A stretch of DNA of 64,000 nt from positions 62,001 to 126,000 of the forward strand of contig JAGCXM010000014.1 in assembly GCA_017961325.1 (NCBI GenBank). Reading direction: 5' to 3'. A model generated the notes under the pieces. It ran no database searches. It was not told the origin of the DNA and was given only the letters and a program-made list of their open reading frames with translations. The translations under genes and the position numbers were made by a program. Below are positions 46,532 through 55,102 of this stretch, piece by piece. How positions within the stretch are numbered: position 1 is the first letter of the stretch; the number at the start of each line of letters is the position of its first letter. This DNA is from a bacterium (lineage in GTDB: Bacteria; UBP6; UBA1177).

Positions 46532-46778
46532 CGCACAGTGCAAAAATCGCATCCAATTAAAAATCACAAAAAGCTTAATATTGTAGGTAATTCGGCTGAA
46601 ATGACAAGGAAACTGCAAACGATCCGGAAACGCCTCGTCTTTACAAAAGTCATACCGCTTTTACAACTCTTACAACATTTCTCATAGGACTTTTGCAAGT
46701 TTTTTGAAAATTGACGCCTTAATCAATTTATTACCAAAAAGGGAATAAATACGTAAAGCAAGGAGAAATATCGGAATT

Positions 46779-47519
46779 TTATTGCTCTTCTTCATCGACC
46801 ATCGTTTTCAGACACTCTTCGGCGCTGAAAAACTCGTCACCATCTCCGACAAGTTGAAACAAACGCAGTTCTTTCTTGTAATGCGAATATGAAAAAACAT
46901 AATTTATTCCCATTCTTTCAACCTTAACAACATCTCCATTTCTTTGGTAATCGACTGTTGCCTTGCGGGTTACCTCTCCGCCGTTGTCACCGTCTTCCGA
47001 CCAGAATTCATGGAAAATAAACTCCGCTTTTTTGTCGTCTAGAAAAATGATCCGTGTAGAAATTTCACCTTCGCAAATGCTGACAAATGTCCTTCTTATC
47101 AAAGGGTTGCGCTGTCTGTCGGATTTTGTTTTCGCATCCCACCCGAACACTAAAAGAGGAAGAGCAAGTATCTGCATTGCGAAATACAAAATTACGGAAA
47201 AAACTATGATTCCGATATTCAGCACTTCCGTAAGCTTTTTTGAAGGATTCTCCGCAAGCTGCTTTGACTTCTTTTCAAGTTTTGTGTCGGCCAAAAATGC
47301 AAAAACGAAGTTAGGCAGGAAAAACAGCGGCAGCCAGACAAAAACTTCGAAATTAAAATGCCCGTCGTTTATATCTGCTAAAACAGGCAGCATAAGCCAA
47401 AGAATCAGAATTGCGACACTGACTGAAATTATGAAAAGAATCACTCCTTCCAAATACATCCTTTTTCTGAAAAACCAGATAAAGCCTAAAAACAGAGTAT
47501 AAAAAAAGTTATTACCCAC
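46779..47519 (-). CDS. Membrane protein of unknown function
   Basis: 246 residues if read from the GTG at 47519; the start is uncertain because no ribosome binding site is evident. Three to four transmembrane helices (about 5-20, 24-46, 60-75, 100-125) precede a soluble C-terminal domain (about 140-246) rich in beta strands (RRTFVSICEGEISTRIIFLDDKKAEFIFHEF). No family is recognised. It is the last gene of an accessory run of envelope genes (46779-53176, minus strand). Confidence 0.6.
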   Translation of the reverse strand: MGNNFFYTLFLGFIWFFRKRMYLEGVILFIISVSVAILILWLMLPVLADINDGHFNFEVFVWLPLFFLPNFVFAFLADTKLEKKSKQLAENPSKKLTEVLNIGIIVFSVILYFAMQILALPLLVFGWDAKTKSDRQRNPLIRRTFVSICEGEISTRIIFLDDKKAEFIFHEFWSEDGDNGGEVTRKATVDYQRNGDVVKVERMGINYVFSYSHYKKELRLFQLVGDGDEFFSAEECLKTMVDEEEQ

Positions 47520-47543
47520 GGATCAAACCTCGCACAAAACACA

Positions 47544-48098
47544 TCACGTCAAGTCGATTATTTTCGGCCTATTCATTCTTTCTTCAATGAAATTCTTGAT
47601 GTAGAGCATATCTTTATCGATACCTTGCAAAAAGACTGCTTTCTCTCTTGTTGTTCCGCTTTCCGAGATTTCATTATAACATACTTGCAAGAATTCTTCC
47701 AACATGACTTTTCTCATTTTTACGAAATTTATATTTTTTATTTCGATTTCCAATGTGGTTTCAGCCACGATTACCATGCGGTTTTGAAAAAGCAGAAGAC
47801 TGCACCATACAGCCCAGCCGCTGATGGCAGCAGATCTTACGGAATGCTCGTCATTATATCCGAAAGCAATTCTGAAATATTCAAAGATTTTCAAAGGTTC
47901 TTCTTTTGCTTTAAGTTCATTGGTTTTTTTCTCTCTTTTGTTGCTTGCCCATATTTCAGCCACAATAACAAGTACGAACAAAATACCAGGAATAATTGTC
48001 CGAAATATGAGATCTGATGTCGAATGGGGTCTCGGTTCAGATTTTCCGAAAGTGCTGAAACAAAAAAGAAAAATTGTTGAAAATATTAAGTTTTTCAT
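47544..48098 (-). CDS. Exported or membrane protein of unknown function
   Basis: 184 residues: signal-like segment (about 1-18), one further transmembrane helix (about 34-50), then a soluble helical part (REKKTNELKAKEEPLKIFEYFRIAFGY, MRKVMLEEFLQVCYNEISESGTT). Its ATG overlaps the stop of a 31-codon reading frame upstream (ATGA). No homologous family is recognised. Confidence 0.6.
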   Translation of the reverse strand: MKNLIFSTIFLFCFSTFGKSEPRPHSTSDLIFRTIIPGILFVLVIVAEIWASNKREKKTNELKAKEEPLKIFEYFRIAFGYNDEHSVRSAAISGWAVWCSLLLFQNRMVIVAETTLEIEIKNINFVKMRKVMLEEFLQVCYNEISESGTTREKAVFLQGIDKDMLYIKNFIEERMNRPKIIDLT

Positions 48099-48190
48099 TT
48101 GTATTTATCGTTTGGTTCGCAAACTTGTTCGTAAATTATTTTACAATTAAGTTTGTCATACATCACATATTCTCTGTATTTTTCGTTCAT
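48095..48190 (-). CDS. 31-codon reading frame, copy A of a duplicated segment
   Basis: Starts six bases after the lipoprotein stop and ends in ATGA overlap with the next gene, as a coupled small gene would. The second copy at 52305-52400 keeps the same length and position. The two copies differ at 12 of 96 bases, and ten of those change the amino acid, so protein-level selection is not evident. It may be a real micropeptide or only duplicated intergenic DNA. Confidence 0.3.
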   Translation of the reverse strand: MNEKYREYVMYDKLNCKIIYEQVCEPNDKYK

Positions 48191-48195
48191 AAAAC

Positions 48196-48906
48196 CTACG
48201 ATGAAATTAATCCCAACCAGTACTTCATCTCCAAGTCACCGTTGCTTTTAAGCTCATAAACTACCAAATCGGAACTTGCACACAATACGCCGCAATACAT
48301 AAACTTATAAACAAAAACAAGATTCGTTGCTGGATCCAAAACAGGAACGGAGAAAGAGATTTCTGTGTTTCCGCATTTTCCGCTTTTTTTAACCAATTGT
48401 CCGTCAATTTGTTTCACACACTCAGCATCACTAATAAAACCATCTTTTTCGCAGGAAGATTTTTCCAATCCCCGGATATCCATAGACTCAATGTTTTCTG
48501 CGAAAAACCGTTTGGTAACCTCTTCAGTTCGACCGTTCTTGCTTATTTCAGGTATAGACCCTATACACTGTTTCACATACTCGATAATAGAAAAACCTTC
48601 CTCTTCCTCATCTTCTTCCGGAGAATCTGTTTCACTGTTTTTATTTGTCATTTCCTGCTGTATCTCATCTCGGAAAGATTCTGTCTTAATTTTTACCATC
48701 GGGCATTTATCAGTATAATATTTACTGGTCATATCACGGATGATTTTCAGCAGAAGTTCTTGTTTTTTCTCTTCATCTTCTTTTGTTCTTCCGATTTCGC
48801 TGCTCTTTTTGATCACTTTTTCAGGAGTTTCATCGTTCCTTACAGCGCAGGAAACCAAAAACGACATTAAAATTATTGAAATTATTAGGTTTTTAAAAAA
48901 ACTCAT
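48196..48906 (-). CDS. Lipoprotein of unknown family, paralogue of 52406
   Basis: 236 residues with lipobox LVSC (Cys20). A charged helical N-terminal part (EEKKQELLLKIIRDM) is followed by a Glu-rich stretch. The C-terminal half carries the features shared with the gene at 52406: IGSIPEI, GRTEEVT, DGFISDAECVKQIDGQ, LDPATNLVFVY and DLVVYELKSNGDLE. Six to seven cysteines probably form disulfides. The shared segment continues past the stop for about 100 bp. Function unknown. Confidence 0.7.
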   Translation of the reverse strand: MSFFKNLIISIILMSFLVSCAVRNDETPEKVIKKSSEIGRTKEDEEKKQELLLKIIRDMTSKYYTDKCPMVKIKTESFRDEIQQEMTNKNSETDSPEEDEEEEGFSIIEYVKQCIGSIPEISKNGRTEEVTKRFFAENIESMDIRGLEKSSCEKDGFISDAECVKQIDGQLVKKSGKCGNTEISFSVPVLDPATNLVFVYKFMYCGVLCASSDLVVYELKSNGDLEMKYWLGLISS

Positions 48907-48969
48907 ATCATATTTTCCGTATTCACAACTTTCTCAATCTCTTTTATTGCATTGCTCAGGTTAATAACT

Positions 48970-49542
48970 TCAAAAATAAGAAAAGCGATAGTCATTCCAA
49001 GAAAAAGAAAGCCTCTTAAAAACAGAATTTATAACAACAATCAGTGCCCACGGGACAATAAACATAGGCCAGCTTCTTAAAAAAAAGTTTTTCTGATAAT
49101 GCTTGAATTTGAACTTTGTCGCATCAAAATCAGGATAAAATGAAAGTTTTTTCAGATTTTCTATCACAATCATCTGTTTTTTCGTGCGCCATCTTCTGAA
49201 AACATCATTCACAATCAGCAAAACAACATAAATAAACACAATCACTTGCCAGTGTTCTTTAAAAATATAGAGCATAAACGCCGATTGAATGAAGAGATAC
49301 CAGTTTCTGTCAAAAAAAGACTCCGGATAGAAAGAAAAAAAGCGGGAGAGTTTAAATTCCGAAAATAACAGATCAATCATCGCTGCCAGAAAAACAAAAT
49401 ACGGAAGCATTTCATAGTAATTTGAGACACCCCTGTATAGAACAAGCTGATACCCTTCAATAAAATTCTTACCTATTACTTCTACAAGAAAAAACACGCA
49501 TATCGAACACATAAACCAGCCGAAACGATTCAGAGCGTTCAT
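48970..49542 (-). CDS. Polytopic membrane protein of unknown function
   Basis: 190 residues with about five hydrophobic segments (for example FGWFMCSICVFFLVEVIG, YVVLLIVNDVF, FIVPWALIVVINSVF) and basic loops. A GGTGAT site precedes the ATG. It lies between the WG-repeat lipoprotein gene and the paralogous lipoprotein at 48196, all on the same strand. No family is recognised. Confidence 0.6.
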   Translation of the reverse strand: MNALNRFGWFMCSICVFFLVEVIGKNFIEGYQLVLYRGVSNYYEMLPYFVFLAAMIDLLFSEFKLSRFFSFYPESFFDRNWYLFIQSAFMLYIFKEHWQVIVFIYVVLLIVNDVFRRWRTKKQMIVIENLKKLSFYPDFDATKFKFKHYQKNFFLRSWPMFIVPWALIVVINSVFKRLSFSWNDYRFSYF

Positions 49543-49578
49543 TTCATCACCGCGAAAACATTGAAATTATTGGCTTTT

Positions 49579-50885
49579 TCATTTTTTAGATTTATTCCTT
49601 TCTATTCTTTTTTCCACTCTTTCCCTTCCATACCAGTATTCGCTTCTGTCGGAGAAACAGTAACCTGAAAGCCCCCATGTGTAGTATTCCAAAATGGTAT
49701 AGCGAAGTTCGTCAACACCTTCCCATTCCGGCTTTATTTCAACTATTTTTCTACCGCTTCTGTCAATTATAAAACGACGGTCGCCTTGCCTGGCGTATGC
49801 CGCGTCAAAATAAAACGGGCTCACACTGTCATATTCCGCCGGAATCACCACATTTCCATCATCATCAAGGAATCCCCATTTTCCGTTCTGCTTGAACGAT
49901 GTCGAAATATCGTACACACTGTGTCTGACCTCTTCATATTTGCCGTATTTTTTTGTTCGTTTTCTTCGGCCGCTTTTTCATCGTAATACGGTTTTTCTTT
50001 TACATTGCAGTTTTCATCCATTTCATCACTATGGTTCATAATTTTATCACAGATTTTTTCGCCGGTCGAAGAATCAAAAACGGCAAAATGTTCACCCTTT
50101 TCGCCTTTTTCTCTGTAATTAAGGTGGAAACGGTTGTTTCCAATAGCATTACCCTCATAAATATCGTAAAGTATTCCGCTCGGCTTTTTCATAAGAAAGA
50201 TCTCTTTGTTTTCCATTGAATTGAGATAAATTGAAGAATCTTTACCGACAATGGCTTTGCCACCTGTCATCCCGAAAAACTCATCGTACTCAGTTTCCAA
50301 AAATTCAGCTTTTTTCACATTGACAAGTCTGATTTTACCGTCTTTTGAAACAACAAGCGTTCCCTGATCGTAACCTTCCAGTTCATCATCCTTAAACTGA
50401 GGCTCAAGAATATATTTTCCGGTTTTATTTATTATCCCCCACAATCCGCCTTGCTTTGCGCCGACTATTCCGTCAACAGAATAACAACCGATTGCGTCAA
50501 ATTGCGGCTCTATGACATAATTCAGATCTTTATCGACAAATCCCCATTTTCTGCTTTCTTTATCGGCAACTCCGAGCATTTCTTCTGTATAAAGAGGATT
50601 GATGTCGTAAAAACTGACATCTTTCATCTTTCTGCCGGTTTCATCGAGAAAAACGAACACTTTTTCTTTCGTATAAGCGGGAATCATGCCGTCTCGTATT
50701 TTATCGATGAAAAGATATTCACCAGCCGGAACAATCTCATTTCCGTTTTCGTCAAGCAGACCGTAAAGACCGTTTTTGTGGAGAAAAACAAAACGGGCTT
50801 TCGGAGTTTCTGCTTTTGTAACAGCCGGAGCAGATGCACAAGCGGTTAAATGCAATAAAAATATTGTAATTATCAGTTTTTTCAT
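49579..50885 (-). pseudogene. WG-repeat lipoprotein split by a frameshift in a 7-base homopolymer
   Basis: Read from the ATG at 50885, the protein has lipobox LTAC (Cys16) and WG (KWG) repeats: LYGLLDENGNEIVPAGEY, KWGFVDKDLNYVIEPQFD and LWGIINKTGKYILEPQF. At the T7 run 49948-49954 (A7 on the coding strand) the frame shifts. Removing one A restores the reading through YGKYEEVRHSVYDIS to another repeat, KWGFLDDDGNVVIPAEYD, and a stop at 49579. The intact protein would have about 435 residues. The site suits slippage, so this could be a phase-variable gene, a decayed gene or a base-call error. Confidence 0.75.
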
Positions 50886-50902
50886 ATCAGCCGGCACAAA
50901 CC

Positions 50903-52180
50903 TCAATTTTTCAGAGCCGTAATCGGAACAACATAAACCCCGTCAGGACGGAGATACGCGGCGTTGCTCATCCCGCAGACAACGATCAGCGATGACGGCG
51001 GCTTGCTGCTTTTGTCTGCAAGAAAGCTGTTTTTTATAGAAAGAAGATTCTTTGCCGCCTCATCAATCTGGTGCGCTCCGAGCTTGATTTCTACAGCACT
51101 CCACGAACTGTCAGGCATTTCGACAACTGCATCGATCTCTTTGCCTGAATAATCCTGATAGTGATAAAGATTTCCGCCGAATGAATCTGCATATATCCTA
51201 AGATCCCTTTCGCACATTGCCTCAAACAAAAAGCCCAATGTATTCAAATCTTTAAGCAAGTTTTCAGGAGTGGCGTGAAGAAGCGAACAGGCAAGAGAAG
51301 GATCTGCAAAATGGCGTTTTTCCTGCTGTTTCACACGGATTGAAGAGCGGATGTTTGAAGAAAACGGCTTGGTATTGTCGAAAAGAAAGAGCTTTTCAAA
51401 AACTTCCAGATATGCCGAAATCGTTCCTGTTTCCAGCGAAGAATCATCTTTCTCCAGGATGTCTTTCTGCAGAGTTCTGAGTGAAACGACAGTGCTTTCG
51501 TTCCTCGCGAGAGAGCGGAGAAGTTTTCTCATTTTTGTCCGGTCGCGGTTTGCAGTTTCAATCCTTTCGATATCTTCGTCAAGAACTGCCTGGATGTATG
51601 ATTCCGCCATGATCGCAGCCTGATTTACCTTGGCTCCGATATTGCCGGGCCAGCCGCCGCGCAGAATAAGATAAATGATTTCGGAAAGATCTACTTCGCC
51701 GGTGAGTTCGTTTGCGAATCTGCCGCTGCAAATGTCAAAAAGCGAAATTTTCCCGGAAGAATCTCCGGATTCAAACAAAGACATCGGGCGCATTCTGAGA
51801 CGGACGATCCTGCCTGCGCCGCTGTGCATTTTTCCTTCCCTGTTCGGTGTTGCGGAACCTGTAAGAATGAACTGGCCTTTGAGCGCACGCTTGTCAACGA
51901 GATTTCTCACGGCATCCCAAAGCGGCGGAACTTCCTGCCACTCGTCAATAAGTCGCGGCGTTTCGCCTTCAAGAACCGTGAGCGGCGAAATCTGTGCCAG
52001 GATCCTGTTCGAATAGTTCCCGGCAGGATCACCGATATAGACCGCGCTTTTGCTGTGATGCTCCGAAGTCCATGTTTTCCCGCACCATTTGCACCCTTCA
52101 ATGCAGATAGCTCCGGCAGCTCCCAGATACTCCTCGACTTTTGCATCAACGATTCGTTCTTTGTATTTTTTTCTTTCCAT
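50903..52180 (-). CDS. AAA-type ATPase with DUF4143 domain
   Basis: 425 residues from the ATG at 52180, which follows GGAGG. The N-terminal ATPase domain (AAA_14) has the P-loop EGCKWCGKTWT, Walker B-like RLIDEWQEVP and sensor ILTGSATP. The C-terminal half is DUF4143, ending with a PD-(D/E)xK-like stretch (GKEIDAVVEM...WSAVEIKLG). Such genes are abundant and often multicopy in gut and rumen genomes, with no settled function; nuclease or defence roles have been suggested. Upstream sits an array of four 22-23 bp-spaced repeats that overlaps the likely promoter (TTGACA read on the minus strand). Confidence 0.88.
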   Translation of the reverse strand: MERKKYKERIVDAKVEEYLGAAGAICIEGCKWCGKTWTSEHHSKSAVYIGDPAGNYSNRILAQISPLTVLEGETPRLIDEWQEVPPLWDAVRNLVDKRALKGQFILTGSATPNREGKMHSGAGRIVRLRMRPMSLFESGDSSGKISLFDICSGRFANELTGEVDLSEIIYLILRGGWPGNIGAKVNQAAIMAESYIQAVLDEDIERIETANRDRTKMRKLLRSLARNESTVVSLRTLQKDILEKDDSSLETGTISAYLEVFEKLFLFDNTKPFSSNIRSSIRVKQQEKRHFADPSLACSLLHATPENLLKDLNTLGFLFEAMCERDLRIYADSFGGNLYHYQDYSGKEIDAVVEMPDSSWSAVEIKLGAHQIDEAAKNLLSIKNSFLADKSSKPPSSLIVVCGMSNAAYLRPDGVYVVPITALKN

Positions 52181-52214
52181 CACAACCTCCGGAAAAGACT
52201 AAAGAAACATAATT

Positions 52215-52305
52215 CATCGATACAAATTTGTCAAGTCCATCAATACAAATTCAGGGTTTCAACCATACAAATTCAGAACTTTCATCAATACAAATTCGGG
52301 GTTTT
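52215..52305. repeat. Iteron-like array upstream of the DUF4143 ATPase gene
   Basis: Four copies of ATACAAATT(C/T) begin at 52220, 52243, 52265 and 52288, so they recur every 22-23 bp, about two helical turns. Three are preceded by ATC[AG] or CC. Read on the minus strand the outermost unit overlaps a TTGACA box. The spacing suits an operator array bound on one face of the DNA. Confidence 0.7.
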
Positions 52306-52400
52306 CATTCATATTTATTATTTGATTCGCAAACTTGTTTGTAAAGTGTTTTACAATCAAGTTTGTCATGCATCACAAATTCTCTGCATTTTTCGTTCAT
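52305..52400 (-). CDS. 31-codon reading frame, copy B of a duplicated segment
   Basis: Same length and same six-base offset from the preceding lipoprotein stop as the copy at 48095; 21 of 31 residues match. Here the stop also forms ATGA, but the following frame closes after seven codons at the iteron array. Coding status uncertain. Confidence 0.25.
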   Translation of the reverse strand: MNEKCREFVMHDKLDCKTLYKQVCESNNKYE

Positions 52401-52405
52401 AAAAT

Positions 52406-53176
52406 CTACGATACTCGCAGCGTAAACCAGTGTTTCAACTCCAGTTTGCCGTCGCTTTTCAGCTCGTAAACCACAAGCGATTCCCTTGCACATAAATCGC
52501 CGCAATACCAAAATTCATAAACAAAAACCAAATTGGTTTCAGGATCTAAAATGGGTTTTGAAAAAGTGATGTCTGGTTGTGAAAGCGACGGCTTGGGGCA
52601 ATCTTCGCTTTTATAAAGATATTGCCCGTCAACATGTTTCCAGCACCCGGCATCACTGGTAAAGCCGTCAGTTTTACAGGAAAAATTTTCTATTCCCTTT
52701 ATAATTACAGATTCTCTATTTTCTCGAAAAAAATGTTCAGTAACTTCAGCGGTTCGGCCTCCTTTTTTGGCTATTTCTGGTATTGACCCTATACGCCATT
52801 CGACAGAAGCTGCAACGGAAAATCTTGATCTTTTTCCTCCGGCAGAAGAGCTGTTCGTCTGCTCACCTTCAACTTTTTTCACCTCTTCAGGAAAAGATTT
52901 CGTCATGGTTTTTATTCTTGTGCACGAACCTTCTTTGCCCCGCTGTTGCCGGATTATTTTCATCAGCAGTTCTTGCGTCTTATCTTCTTCATCCTTTGTT
53001 TTTCTGATATCTGCCCCCGTTTCATCTGCAGAATTCACATTTTCGGCAGTAACTATTTTCTTAACTTTCTCAAAATCCTCGTCTTTAACTGCCTTAATCA
53101 GATTTTCTCCGCTTTTGGAGGTACAGGAGATGAATAAAAGGATTAAAGACATCGGAATTATTAGGTTTCTCATCAT
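52406..53176 (-). CDS. Lipoprotein of unknown family, paralogue of 48196
   Basis: 256 residues from the ATG at 53176 (ATGATG); lipobox FISC (Cys18). The segment ENLIKAVKDEDFEKVKKIVTAENVN looks like one ankyrin-type repeat and is absent from the paralogue. The rest follows it: DKTQELLMKIIRQ, IGSIPEIAKKGGRTAEVTEHFF, DGFTSDAGCWKHVDGQ, LDPETNLVFVYEFWYCGDLC and VVYELKSDGKLELKHW. Cysteine positions are mostly conserved between the two. Function unknown; probably periplasmic or surface. Confidence 0.7.
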   Translation of the reverse strand: MMRNLIIPMSLILLFISCTSKSGENLIKAVKDEDFEKVKKIVTAENVNSADETGADIRKTKDEEDKTQELLMKIIRQQRGKEGSCTRIKTMTKSFPEEVKKVEGEQTNSSSAGGKRSRFSVAASVEWRIGSIPEIAKKGGRTAEVTEHFFRENRESVIIKGIENFSCKTDGFTSDAGCWKHVDGQYLYKSEDCPKPSLSQPDITFSKPILDPETNLVFVYEFWYCGDLCARESLVVYELKSDGKLELKHWFTLRVS

Positions 53177-53355
53177 GCGACACAAAAGTTTTCCAGCTGA
53201 AAAGTGACAAAAAACTCAATATTGTAGGAAATTTGTCTGAAATGGCAAGGGAATGGATTTTTCAACTTGTGTCTATGCAGATTGTGAAGACAGCTCCTCT
53301 GCGTCTCAGAATATAACGATAAATACTGACAAATGAATTGGTTTTGGAGGCAAAG

Positions 53356-53678
53356 ATGAGCGTATTGAACACAGTCAACGTCCTTGATTCGATTGTTCCG
53401 ATAAGTCGGTTCAACAAGGGCGAGGCGAACAAAATTTTTTCGGATGTAAAAAATCGGGCATCAGCATCGTTGTAAAAAACAATGTTCCAGAGTGCATTCT
53501 GATGAGTCCGCAAAGCTACTGCGAAATGATGGAAGAGTATGAAGACGCGCTTCTCGCTGCGGAAGCGGCAAAGCGTCTTTCCCAGAAAGTTGAATACGCG
53601 GATCACGAAGATGTTATGAAAAAATTCGGACTTTCGGAAGCAGATCTGGATGATGTCGAAGTAAATCTGGAGCAATAA
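53356..53678 (+). pseudogene. Frameshifted Phd/YefM-like antitoxin
   Basis: GGAGG precedes the ATG at 53356. The frame runs for 39 codons (NVLDSIVPISRFNKGEANKIFSDV) and then stops because an A-run at about 53447-53452 has six bases. With seven it would read on as KKSGISIVVKNNVPECILMSPQSYCEMM...DVMKKFGLSEADLDDVEVNLEQ, a full-length antitoxin of the Phd/YefM group. Its stop overlaps the ATG of a truncated toxin frame, the usual operon geometry. Probably an inactivated locus. Confidence 0.75.
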
Positions 53679-53800
53679 TGGATTGGAAGATCAGATATCA
53701 TCATCAATATCCGGCGCTCTTTTTTAGGCACAAATTCCGGTATTACTCTTTTTACGAGATATTCTATCGGATGTTCGCTGACGAATCTGATTTTCCCTGA
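53678..53800 (+). pseudogene. Truncated RelE/ParE-like toxin remnant
   Basis: A 40-codon frame starts at the antitoxin stop with MDWKIRYHH, the way many RelE/YoeB-type toxins begin, but unrelated sequence replaces the expected 85-95 residues and the frame ends at 53800. No catalytic residues of the family can be recognised. Read together with the frameshifted antitoxin, it marks a dead toxin-antitoxin pair. Confidence 0.5.
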
Positions 53801-53971
53801 TCTTTTCAAAACCATGTATTTTTATAAGCATATAAAAGTTTGTTGAACGCCTGTATTTCATCGTATTCACAGTAGAATTATCATTCCGTCGTCTTTCACC
53901 ACAAACTTTTTGCTTGTCTCTGCCTTTTCCAGAGAAGACAGAGCGGCAGAGTGATCGTCCCGGTTCCTACG

Positions 53972-54844
53972 CTAATCAGCGTTTCTGACGCAGCGGAGAT
54001 TGTGTTGGTTAGATTTATTGTCGGTGGCTATAGCTCCGATGTTGAAAAGCACGTACCAAGCGCGCTCTTCACTGTTAACAGAAGATGATGTCCAACACCA
54101 CTCATCATCTCCAAGCTTGCTGTAATAACCGTTTTCTTTCCCCTCACAAATACAATCGGTATCTGTCAAATCTTCAGTAGAGAGATGATCCGGATCAGAT
54201 ATTGCACACATACCGCCGGTAACTGTTCCTTCGCAATTTTGTATAAGCGTTCTTAATTCATCAATTTTAGGCAGTCTCCAATCGGTAAAGCCGCCTTCAT
54301 TGACATCGTTTTCACAATAACTTTTTGCCGCTTCCCAATTCATCTTGCTCCCTGCTTTTGCAGACCAGATCAAATTCAAATTTCTGCAAGGTGTTTCGCT
54401 TGTCGCACTGCATTCCGGAAGCACGACCTCCGGTTCTTCCGATTCTGCCGAATCTTCATCGTTCTCCGCCTCAGAATCGCCTGAATCCGAATCATCCGGA
54501 ACTGTAGCATCATCAGAAGGTTCAATGTCGGAATCATCTTCTGAATTACCTTGTTCTCTTATGCAAACATTGTCTTCAATTTCGCAGACAAGGCCTTCAT
54601 TGCAGGTTTTGTTCGGATAGCATTCTCCGTAAAGTTCCCCCTGCTTCTTTCCCTGATCAGAAGAGGAATCATCATTAGAATCACCCTCATCCTCCTTAGC
54701 ATCGTTTGATTCCGTATCAATGGAATCTTCATCATTCGCAGTTTCACCGGAGCCGGTTTTGTCATCGTTCGTAGAACTGTCGCCACACGAAACCATCAAA
54801 AACATTGCAGCGGAAATTGCTGCCAAAACAAAAAACTTTTTCAT
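53972..54844 (-). CDS. Lcl_C lipoprotein, single-domain paralogue
   Basis: 290 residues with lipobox MVSC (Cys20). An acidic Asp/Ser/Glu tether surrounds the module GELYGECYPNKTCNEG (about 72-98), almost the same as in the gene at 8242. One Lcl_C domain (about 150-290) follows: LIWSAKAGSKMNW, DWRLPKIDELRTLIQNC, WTSSSVNSEERAWYVLF and LRCVRNAD. Surface or outer-membrane placement is inferred. It stands beside the direct-repeat-flanked module that contains another paralogue (56371). Confidence 0.85.
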   Translation of the reverse strand: MKKFFVLAAISAAMFLMVSCGDSSTNDDKTGSGETANDEDSIDTESNDAKEDEGDSNDDSSSDQGKKQGELYGECYPNKTCNEGLVCEIEDNVCIREQGNSEDDSDIEPSDDATVPDDSDSGDSEAENDEDSAESEEPEVVLPECSATSETPCRNLNLIWSAKAGSKMNWEAAKSYCENDVNEGGFTDWRLPKIDELRTLIQNCEGTVTGGMCAISDPDHLSTEDLTDTDCICEGKENGYYSKLGDDEWCWTSSSVNSEERAWYVLFNIGAIATDNKSNQHNLRCVRNAD

Positions 54845-54963
54845 TGCCTTCTCCTAAATAACATGAATCAAAAATAAAACGCGGCATTTTAGCGGGCTTT
54901 AAAAGGGATGGCAAATTTTTCACATGAAACTTGCCTGTAAATGGAAAAAACAGGAGGAACAAC

Positions 54964-55077
54964 ATGACTGCTCATGCTGGGATAAAAAAACAATTTTTTG
55001 AAGAATTCTTCTGCCCGGAAATGCTTGGTCATTATATTGCAAGTTTTTCGGTTTATATCGCTTCAAGCAGGAAGTAG
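54964..55077 (+). CDS. 37-codon reading frame running into the left 32-bp repeat
   Basis: A near-ideal ribosome binding site (AGGAGG) lies seven bases before the ATG. The frame begins MTAHAGIKKQFFEEFFCPEM and its last nine codons, with the stop, lie in the 32-bp direct repeat. This suggests an older gene whose 3' part was replaced when the repeat arrived. Product and function unknown; it may not be expressed. Confidence 0.4.
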   Translation: MTAHAGIKKQFFEEFFCPEMLGHYIASFSVYIASSRK

Positions 55078-55082
55078 TGGAT
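55051..55082. repeat. Left 32-bp perfect direct repeat (copy of trmB 3' end)
   Basis: Identical over 32 bases and in the same orientation as 57124-57155, which contains the last codons and stop of trmB. The flanks on both sides differ. The two copies bracket flavodoxin, DUF3793 and one Lcl_C lipoprotein gene. Confidence 0.95.
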
Positions 55083-55102
55083 TTAGACCTCGCTCTTGCT
55101 CG

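Noticed and set aside
52215-52305. CRISPR array
   Set aside because: Units recur every 22-23 bp with no unique spacers and no cas genes; fits an operator array instead.
53603-53815. Minus-strand 70-codon frame with basic, RelE-like look
   Set aside because: No ribosome binding site, and it lies antisense over the antitoxin end; treated as a shadow of the degraded toxin-antitoxin region.
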